From contig NZ_JAAEDI010000012.1 in the NCBI RefSeq assembly GCF_018129025.1, positions 1 to 64,000 of the forward strand: 64,000 nt of DNA, read 5' to 3'. This DNA is from Neoroseomonas terrae. Its GTDB lineage: Bacteria > Pseudomonadota > Alphaproteobacteria > Acetobacterales > Acetobacteraceae. The notes under the pieces are model-generated. The model did not search any database and had not been told where the DNA came from. It was given only the letters and a program-made list of their open reading frames with translations. Below are positions 58,008 to 64,000 of this stretch, piece by piece (within the stretch, counting starts at the first letter, position 1; each line of letters opens with the position of its first letter). A program made the translations under genes and the position numbers.

Positions 58008-59885
58008 ATGCCGGCGGTGAAGCGAGCGAAGACGAGCTTCGCGGCAGGGGAGCTGGCGCCGGAGCTGCTCGGGCGCGGTGATCTTGGGGCCTTCGACAAC
58101 GGGGCGCGGCGCCTGCGCAACGTGTTCATCCAGCCGACGGGGGGCGTGACGCGGCGGCCCGGGCTGCGCCATGTCACGAGCCTGCCCGGGCCGGCGCGGC
58201 TGATCCCGTTCGAGTTCAATACCGAGCAGACCTACCTGATCGTGCTGACGGCGGGCCTGCTGCGCGTGTTCCAGGGCGATGCGGAGATCGCAGCGCTCGG
58301 CGGGCCGTGGTCGGGCGCGATGCTGCCGCAGATCGGCTTCACGCAGAATGCCGACACACTGCTGCTGACGCATCCGGAGATGCGGCCGCAGCGCGTGACG
58401 CGAACGGCCTCGGGCTGGACGATCGGCGCGTGGTCGTTCGCGGCGGAGCCGTTCGCGCGGTTCGCCGGCGGCGATGTCGCTGTCGTGCCAAGTGCGACGA
58501 GCGGCAGCATCGTGGTCGATGCAACGGCGGCGGTCTTCTCGGCCGGACATCTCGGTGCGCGGCTGCGGGTCGAGGGGAAGAAGGTGCTGGTGACGGCGGT
58601 GCATTCGTCGACGCGCATCATCGCGACGGTGGAGGAGACGCTGTCGGCGGCCGGCGCCACCGCGGACTGGGATGAATCCGCCTTCAGCGATGCGCGGGGC
58701 TGGCCGGTGACATGCTGCTTCCATCAGGATCGGCTGGTCGTCGGCGGATCGCGGGATCTGCCGAACCGGTTGTGGCTGTCGCGCACCGGGGAACTGTTCA
58801 ACTTCGACATGGGCACGGGCCTCGACGACCAGGCGATCGAGTTCGGACTTCTGTCCGACCAGGTGAATGCGATCCGTGGGCTGTTCTCGGGCCGGCATTT
58901 GCAGGTGTTCACCTCGGGCGCCGAGTGGATGGTCACAGGCGATCCGCTGACGCCTGGCAACATCCAGCTCAACCGGCAGACGCGCGTGGGCTCGCCGGTG
59001 GATCGGCTGGTGCCGCCGGTCGACGTGGACGGATCGACCGTCTTCATCGCGCGTGGTGGGCAAGGCGTGCATGAGTTCGCCTATACGGATCTCAACCAGG
59101 TCTATCAGGCGAACGACCTCGCCATCCTCGCGCGGCATCTCGTCCGCACGCCGGTCTCCATGGCCTACGACCAGGGGATGCGGCTGCTGCACATGGTCAT
59201 TGCCGATGGCAGCCTGGCGACGCTGACGATCTATCGCGCCGAGCAGGTGACGGCCTGGACACGGCAGGAGACGGATGGCGCCTTCCGCACCGTCGCCGAG
59301 GCCGAAGGTACGGTCTGGGCCGTCGTCGAACGCGCCGGCGCCTTCATGCTGGAACGCTTCGAGGCCGGCCTCTCGCTGGATGCCGCGCTGACCGGCGCGG
59401 CATCGGTGCCGCAGGACGAATGGAGCGGGCTCGGCCATCTCGAAGGACGCCAGGTCGGCGTGCTGGCGGAAGGGGCACCGCGTGCGGCGACGGCCGTGTC
59501 GGGCGGTGCCGTGGTGCTCGACCCGCCGGCCACCGCGGTGCAGGTCGGCCTGACCTTCCGGCACGAGATCGAGCCGCTGCCGCCCGAGCTGATTGCCGCC
59601 AGCAGCGCGGCGACCGGGCCGCTGCGGCTGGTCGCCGTGACGTTCCGGCTGCTGGATACGGCCGCGCTCGCCGTCGATCTCGGCCGTGGCGCGGAACCCG
59701 TGCCGTTCCGACGGCTGGACGCCGCGCTGCTGGACGCCGCGCCGCCCAGCTTCACCGGTGACGTCACGCTGCGCGGCCTCGGTTGGCGGCGCGACCGGCT
59801 GCGCCCGCTGTGGCGCATCGACAGCGACGTGCCGCTGCCGATGACGCTGCTTTCCGTCACCACCGAGATCAGGATCACCGACTGA
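58008..59885 (+). CDS. Tail tubular protein B, T7 gp12-like
   Basis: A 625-residue beta-rich tail nozzle protein. The N-terminus KTSFAAGELAPELLGRGDLG then GARRLRNVFIQPTGGVTRRP is highly typical. TLLLTHPEMRPQRVTRTASG, WPVTCCFHQDRLVVGGSRDL, LPNRLWLSRTGELFNFDMG and VFTSGAEWMVTGDPLTPGNI follow, all seen in podoviral nozzle proteins. T7 gp12 is longer (794). It overlaps the next gene at TGATG. Confidence 0.9.
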   Translation: MPAVKRAKTSFAAGELAPELLGRGDLGAFDNGARRLRNVFIQPTGGVTRRPGLRHVTSLPGPARLIPFEFNTEQTYLIVLTAGLLRVFQGDAEIAALGGPWSGAMLPQIGFTQNADTLLLTHPEMRPQRVTRTASGWTIGAWSFAAEPFARFAGGDVAVVPSATSGSIVVDATAAVFSAGHLGARLRVEGKKVLVTAVHSSTRIIATVEETLSAAGATADWDESAFSDARGWPVTCCFHQDRLVVGGSRDLPNRLWLSRTGELFNFDMGTGLDDQAIEFGLLSDQVNAIRGLFSGRHLQVFTSGAEWMVTGDPLTPGNIQLNRQTRVGSPVDRLVPPVDVDGSTVFIARGGQGVHEFAYTDLNQVYQANDLAILARHLVRTPVSMAYDQGMRLLHMVIADGSLATLTIYRAEQVTAWTRQETDGAFRTVAEAEGTVWAVVERAGAFMLERFEAGLSLDAALTGAASVPQDEWSGLGHLEGRQVGVLAEGAPRAATAVSGGAVVLDPPATAVQVGLTFRHEIEPLPPELIAASSAATGPLRLVAVTFRLLDTAALAVDLGRGAEPVPFRRLDAALLDAAPPSFTGDVTLRGLGWRRDRLRPLWRIDSDVPLPMTLLSVTTEIRITD

Positions 59886-60325
59886 TGGCCCAGCTCGCCA
59901 CCATCGCCTCGCTCGCCGGCACCGGTCTCGCCGTCTACGGCCAGGTCCGACAGGGACAGCAGCAGAAGGCGACGAACCGGGCGCAGGAGGAGAACCTGCG
60001 CGCCCAGCAGACCGCGCAGCAGGAACAGGCCGCGGTGCAGGCGGCGGCGAATGAGCGTGCGCGGCAGGAGAAGCTCGCCAGCACCATCGCCTCCGCCCGT
60101 GCGCGGGCAGCGGCCGGCGGCATCGCGCCCGACGAGGGATCGGCCGCCGCGCTGACGGGCGGGCTGCGTTCGGATGCGGCGAAGGAGGCCGCGGAGGATG
60201 CCTCCTTGATGAGCGCGCGGCTTGCGAGCGGGCGGCGCTCGCTGCTCGCCTCCGACGGCAGCTTCAACAGCTTTCTGCGCGCGGGGCAGACGCTCGGCGG
60301 CGCGGTACGCAACCTGCTCGTATGA
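59885..60325 (+). CDS. Small coiled-coil virion protein (possible T7 gp14-like internal protein)
   Basis: A 146-residue protein: a hydrophobic N-terminal segment (TIASLAGTGLAVYGQVRQGQ), a Gln/Ala/Glu-rich helix of some 45 residues (QQTAQQEQAAVQAAANERAR), then AAAGGIAPDEGSAAALTGGL and a Ser/Arg-rich end. This plan (membrane-active start, coiled coil, PxxGS motif) fits gp14-like internal core proteins that insert into the outer membrane during DNA ejection. T7 gp14 has 196 residues. Position after tail tubular B agrees. The expected large partners gp15/gp16 do not follow. Confidence 0.7.
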   Translation: MAQLATIASLAGTGLAVYGQVRQGQQQKATNRAQEENLRAQQTAQQEQAAVQAAANERARQEKLASTIASARARAAAGGIAPDEGSAAALTGGLRSDAAKEAAEDASLMSARLASGRRSLLASDGSFNSFLRAGQTLGGAVRNLLV

Positions 60326-60371
60326 TGACGGCGGCCGCGTTTCTCGGCCGCCGTCATCAGCCTTCTTCTGC
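60323..60371 (+). terminator. Perfect 15-bp hairpin terminator
   Basis: TGATGACGGCGGCCG (60323-60337) and CGGCCGCCGTCATCA (60345-60359) pair completely around a seven-base loop, followed by GCCTTCTTCTG. The stop codon of the preceding gene lies inside the stem. It should halt transcription before the tail fibre gene, which then needs its own promoter in the 60372-60578 gap; I see no gene there. Confidence 0.8.
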
Positions 60372-60578
60372 CTCGGAGGCCGCCGCCGCCATCAGGCGGC
60401 CTAGCTGTCGCGCCAGGCGCTGTTGCACCGGACACCGCTGACGGTCCGGGTGCCGTCGCACAGCACGTTCCCGGCCCGGTGCAGGACATCGCGCCGGACC
60501 GCTTTGCAGCGCCGAGGCATGCGCCGGCTGGCGCCAGCCCGCACGGCTCTGAGCCACCCCAGGACATCGAGGATCACC

Positions 60579-62858
60579 ATGAGCGAACACATCACGATCG
60601 GCGATGTCGCGCCGCGCGTGCAGTATGTCGCGGACGGCGTGCTGGCCGAATTCACCTACCCGTTCCCGATCTTCGAGGAGGCGGATCTCGAGATCCGCCT
60701 CGACGGCGCGGTGCTGGCCGGCGGTGCGACCATCGCGGGCGCCGGCATCGCCGAGGGCGGCAGCGTCGTCTTTCCGGAGGCACCGGCAGCCGGCACGCGC
60801 ATCACGCTGCGCCGCCGGCTCAAGATCGCCCGCGCGACGGATTTCCAGGCGAACGGCATCCTGCGCGCGCGCAGCCTGAACGATGAGCTCGACTACCAGG
60901 TGGCGGCGATCCAGCAGGTGGCAGACGATGTGGCGGGCGCGCTGCGGATCGATCCGTCGGAGGCCGGCAATCTCATCCTACCGCTGCGCGGGGCGCGGGC
61001 GAACCGTGTGCTCGGCTTCGATGGCTCGGGCGACCTGGCCGTGTTCGACCGCGGCACGGGGTTGCTCGGCGTCCCCTTTCCCGGCGGCGTGCCTCGCAGC
61101 GTGGAGGACAAGCTCGCCGAGCGGCTGACCGCCAGGGATTTCGGCGCGACCGGCGACGGCGTGACGGATGACGGGCCGGCGCTCGCCGCCGCCATGGCCG
61201 CGGCCGCGGCCTCGGGACGCGTGCTGGTGATCGGCGAGGGCACGCACCGCACCACACAGCCGCTGGTTCTCGGCGGCGGGGCGGCCGGGCTGATCATGCA
61301 CGGATCGATCCTCTATGCCGGGCCGGACGGGCACGCGGCGCTGACGCTCGGCGACGGTGCCGCCGTGCGCAACGCATCCAAGCGATATGAGGGGCTGCGG
61401 GTGATCCGCGCCGTGATCTCGGACTGGATGAACGAGGCCGATATCGGTCTGGTCATGCGCAATCTCGACGCATCCTTCGTCGAGATCCGCCAGGTCGAGG
61501 GCTTCACGATCGGCATCCGCACCCAGGGCGTCGAGCGCGGCTTCGAGGACACGACGCTGATGCTCGGCCGCATCGTGAACAACCGGATCGGCCTCGACGT
61601 GCGCACGGAGACGGCGGCGGCGTGGAACACCTCCGTCCGCTACTACGGTGGGCACTTCGCCATCGGAAGCGCCGTCCACACCGACAAGGACCGGTTCGGG
61701 ATTCGCCTCTCCGCAGCGCCCGGAGCCTATGTGGCGCACAACCGGCACCTGTTCGACGGACCCGGCTTCGAATTGCAGGCGACGGGCAGGCCGATCAGCG
61801 GCATCCCGGTGCTCTGCGAGGTGAACAGCCGCTCGGTCTGGGTGCGCGGCATGCGGATGGAAAGCTGCAGCGCCTTCGCGGCGCGTCACACGGCCGGCGC
61901 GCAGGATCATGTCTATGAGGTGGCCTGGGCCAGCCAAGCCTATCTCGTCAGCGTCGACTACACGGCGACGGCAACGCGCACCGGCGCAGTGGTGCGCGCC
62001 TACCACCAGTCGGCCGCCTTCCGTGAATCGAGCCGTGAGGTTGGCAGCGTGCCGAACCTGCGCGCGGCGCGCATCCGCTGGTCGAACAGCGAATCGGGCT
62101 TCGACAGGTTGGCCTGCCTATCATCGAACGTGTCGGGCAGCCCGGCGACGCTCGCCGATTTCGCCTTCGCCGCGCTCGATTCCTACGGTTTCACCGACCA
62201 GGGCGTCGTGCTGACCGGCGGGCGGGGCCTCGGCTTCGTCGTCGATGCCCGCAATTGCCGGGACTTCGCACTGGCGGTGGATGCCGACGCGCCGCGCGTG
62301 GCGGTGATGTGCTTCGACGCCAACCGCAACCTGCTAAGCGACGGCGGCACGCCGTTGGTCCGCGCTTCGGGCCAGTCGCTGGTATGGAATGCGGCGGCAC
62401 GCTGGTACCAGGGCTCGGCCGACATGGCGGATGCGACGCTGACGCGCCCGCAGGTCGTGCATCTCGAACCGCAGGTCGCCTACGCGATCATCGGCCTGGC
62501 GCGCATCGGCACGGATTATGAGGTGCGCGCGATGCGCCTCGGCTGCGATCCGCTGTTCGCACCGCCGCTGCTGTACGGCCTGCCCGGGCTGCCGCATGGG
62601 GCGCGCGAGCTGGTGGCAGAGACGGTCTGGGACGCGCCGTCGATCGCCGCGGGGGGCTCGGCGACGGTGAGCGTGCCGCTGGTCGGCGCACGGCCGGGGG
62701 ATTTCGCTTCGGCAGCGTTCTCGCTGGCGACCTCCGGCGTGGTGTTCCTCGCCCAGGTGGGGGCGACGGATGTCGTGACCGTCACCGCCTGGAACCGGAC
62801 CGCCGCCGCGGTCGATCTGAACGCCGGGACGGTGCGGGCACGCGTGGTGAAGGCATGA
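60579..62858 (+). CDS. Phage tail fibre/tailspike with T7-like anchor and beta-helix
   Basis: A 759-residue receptor-binding protein. Residues 1-130 are a T7 gp17-like particle-anchoring domain (YVADGVLAEFTYPFPIFEEA; TRITLRRRLKIARATDFQ; LNDELDYQVAAIQQVADDVA). A helical neck (GVPRSVEDKLAERL) precedes a right-handed beta-helix starting TARDFGATGDGVTDDGPALA, the pectate-lyase-like opening of polysaccharide-degrading tailspikes. The C-terminal 130 residues form a separate beta-domain. The target is likely a surface glycan. ATG 60579 follows a GGA-rich site; the upstream frame crosses non-coding DNA. Confidence 0.88.
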   Translation: MSEHITIGDVAPRVQYVADGVLAEFTYPFPIFEEADLEIRLDGAVLAGGATIAGAGIAEGGSVVFPEAPAAGTRITLRRRLKIARATDFQANGILRARSLNDELDYQVAAIQQVADDVAGALRIDPSEAGNLILPLRGARANRVLGFDGSGDLAVFDRGTGLLGVPFPGGVPRSVEDKLAERLTARDFGATGDGVTDDGPALAAAMAAAAASGRVLVIGEGTHRTTQPLVLGGGAAGLIMHGSILYAGPDGHAALTLGDGAAVRNASKRYEGLRVIRAVISDWMNEADIGLVMRNLDASFVEIRQVEGFTIGIRTQGVERGFEDTTLMLGRIVNNRIGLDVRTETAAAWNTSVRYYGGHFAIGSAVHTDKDRFGIRLSAAPGAYVAHNRHLFDGPGFELQATGRPISGIPVLCEVNSRSVWVRGMRMESCSAFAARHTAGAQDHVYEVAWASQAYLVSVDYTATATRTGAVVRAYHQSAAFRESSREVGSVPNLRAARIRWSNSESGFDRLACLSSNVSGSPATLADFAFAALDSYGFTDQGVVLTGGRGLGFVVDARNCRDFALAVDADAPRVAVMCFDANRNLLSDGGTPLVRASGQSLVWNAAARWYQGSADMADATLTRPQVVHLEPQVAYAIIGLARIGTDYEVRAMRLGCDPLFAPPLLYGLPGLPHGARELVAETVWDAPSIAAGGSATVSVPLVGARPGDFASAAFSLATSGVVFLAQVGATDVVTVTAWNRTAAAVDLNAGTVRARVVKA

Positions 62859-63172
62859 GCGGCGGGCCGGAGGCCGGGCCGCGCAGGCCCGATCTGCGCG
62901 CGGCGATGGGTGTGGTGGCGGAGGAGTACTTCCGCTTCCTTCAAGGCGGGCCGGAACCGGGCACCGGCGACGACACCAAGGCCTTCGCCGCGCATCACGC
63001 GGCGTGCCGGGCGGCGCTCGCGCATCTCGAACATCTGCTGAAGCTGGCCCGCGCAATGGGCGAGCCCGACAGCGGCGTCGAGGAAGTGACGACCTTCCTG
63101 ATCGAGGCCCGCCAGGCGCTGTCCGCATTCGAGCAGGAGGAGGATCCGCATGGCGAGGAAGAGCAGTCCTGA
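62855..63172 (+). CDS. Small phage protein, possible small terminase subunit
   Basis: A 105-residue acidic helical protein: RPDLRAAMGVVAEEYFRFLQ, AFAAHHAACRAALAHLEHLL, VEEVTTFLIEARQALSAFEQ and a Glu-rich end. Its start overlaps the tail fibre stop (ATGA) and its end overlaps the large terminase by 23 bases. In T7 the small terminase gp18 (89 residues) sits just before gp19, so a TerS role is suggested by place and size only; no DNA-binding motif is evident. Confidence 0.65.
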   Translation: MSGGPEAGPRRPDLRAAMGVVAEEYFRFLQGGPEPGTGDDTKAFAAHHAACRAALAHLEHLLKLARAMGEPDSGVEEVTTFLIEARQALSAFEQEEDPHGEEEQS

Positions 63173-64000
63173 CGCCGGCTTCCTCGAATTCGTCTGGGTC
63201 TGGAACCGGCGGCTGAACAACGACACGCCGTCGGTGCACCGGCGCATCGCGCGCTGGCTGGAGGCGCGCGACGCGGCCGACGAACGCCGCCTGCTGCTGA
63301 TGGCCTTCCGGGGCTGCGGCAAGTCGACGCTGGTCGGGCTATGGTGCGCATGGCTGCTGGCTCAGCGGCCGCAGACGCGCATCCTGGTGCTGGCTGCCGA
63401 TGCGTCGCTGGCCGTGAAGATGGTGGCGTCCGTGCGGCGCATCGTCGAGCGGCATCCACTGTGCAGGCACCTGCTTCCGGATGGGTCGGAGGCCTGGGCG
63501 TCGGACCGCTTCACCGTCGCGCGGGATGGCGCGCTGCGCGATCCGTCGATGCTGGCGCAGGGCATCGGCGGCAATGTTACCGGGAACCGCGCCGAGGTGA
63601 TCGTCTGTGACGATGTCGAAGTCGCGGGCAATTGCGACACCCCGGGCAAGCGCGCGGAGCTGCGCGAGCGACTGGCGGAAGCCGAGTTCATCCTCGTACC
63701 CGGCGGCACGATCCTGTTCGTCGGCACGCCACACTGCGAGGACAGCCTGTATCGCCCCCCGGCGGAGGAAGGCGCGTTCCTGCGCGGCTATCGCCGGCTC
63801 GCGGTGCCGGTAATGAATGCGGCGGGCGTCGCGGCCTGGCCGGAGCGCTTCTCGCGCGACGCCATTGCCGCGCTGCGCGACCGTGTCGGTCCGTTGCAGT
63901 TCCAGCGGCAGATGATGCTGCAGGCGGTGGCCTCGTCGGCGGTGCGGCTCGATCCGGCGGCGATGGTCCGGTACGGCGACGAACCGGACTATCGCGAGGC
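63150..64000 (+). CDS. Phage terminase large subunit (partial, runs off window)
   Basis: The first 283 codons of a DNA-packaging ATPase/nuclease, T7 gp19-like. The opening FLEFVWVWNRRLNNDTPSVH is typical. Walker A is FRGCGKST (residues 53-60). ILVLAADASLAVKMVASVRR and GNVTGNRAEVIVCDDVEVAG, with the Walker B acidic pair at 154-155, follow. Next is the coupling motif region VPGGTILFVGTPHCEDSLYR. The nuclease domain lies past the right edge. GGAGGAGG just upstream supports the ATG at 63150. TerL last in the order matches T7. Confidence 0.92.
   Translation, partial: MARKSSPDAGFLEFVWVWNRRLNNDTPSVHRRIARWLEARDAADERRLLLMAFRGCGKSTLVGLWCAWLLAQRPQTRILVLAADASLAVKMVASVRRIVERHPLCRHLLPDGSEAWASDRFTVARDGALRDPSMLAQGIGGNVTGNRAEVIVCDDVEVAGNCDTPGKRAELRERLAEAEFILVPGGTILFVGTPHCEDSLYRPPAEEGAFLRGYRRLAVPVMNAAGVAAWPERFSRDAIAALRDRVGPLQFQRQMMLQAVASSAVRLDPAAMVRYGDEPDYRE

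Noticed and set aside
57348-59564. 738-residue minus-strand frame across the tail genes
   Set aside because: Antisense shadow of tail tubular A and B.

Overview
The window is very GC-rich, GTG and ATG starts are common, and gene order and protein families point to an alphaproteobacterium of the Acetobacteraceae (Roseomonas-like). Supporting signs are two tripartite-tricarboxylate (Bug/TctC) binding proteins, the frr-uppS-cdsA-dxr-rseP-bamA-ompH-lpxD-fabZ-lpxA-lpxI order, and a perfect alphaproteobacterial-type SOS box (GTTC-N7-GTTC). This placement is inferred from the sequence alone.

Layout. 1-1.3 kb: the tail of a Gly/Arg-rich protein and a DUF2950 protein. 1.35-5.4 kb (minus strand): a four-gene archaic (Csu-like) chaperone-usher pilus operon. 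6-13.3 kb: a solute-binding protein, a FliJ-like coiled coil, an isopropylmalate/tartrate dehydrogenase homologue, a small K+-channel-like protein, and a catabolic-looking run of flavin monooxygenase, amidohydrolase and alkaline-phosphatase-fold enzyme. 13.5-17.6 kb: YcjF, YcjX, glyoxalase I and LpxI, bracketed by two inverted copies of a ~215 bp multi-hairpin repeat. 17.6-30.7 kb: a housekeeping block on the minus strand for lipid A, outer-membrane biogenesis, isoprenoid and phospholipid synthesis, and translation (rpsB to lpxA). 31-36.7 kb: a second Bug protein, PhoD, aspartate dehydrogenase, a Popeye-like membrane protein, a small membrane protein and an SDR oxidoreductase. 36.9-41.6 kb: a GT-C glycosyltransferase between the SDR gene and a decayed SDR copy, then a degenerate lower-GC island (aldolase, broken ORF, IS5 scrap, integrase remnant) abutting tRNA-His. 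41.7-51.9 kb: a secreted protein, an Asp/Glu racemase, M48 protease plus LemA, three TadE/TadG-type genes, a peroxiredoxin, an amine-oxidase-like flavoprotein and a D-threonine-aldolase-like enzyme.

52-64 kb: a compact podovirus (T7-like) particle module. It has an S24/LexA-type repressor, a divergent SOS box, two small control or accessory genes, a strong terminator, then portal, scaffold, capsid, tail tubular A, tail tubular B, a small internal-virion-like protein, tail fibre/spike, a possible small terminase and the large terminase, which runs off the window end. No phage RNA polymerase, integrase, replication gene or large gp15/gp16-type ejection protein is seen in this stretch. A DNA-damage-controlled podoviral prophage or domesticated particle is the most interesting system here.
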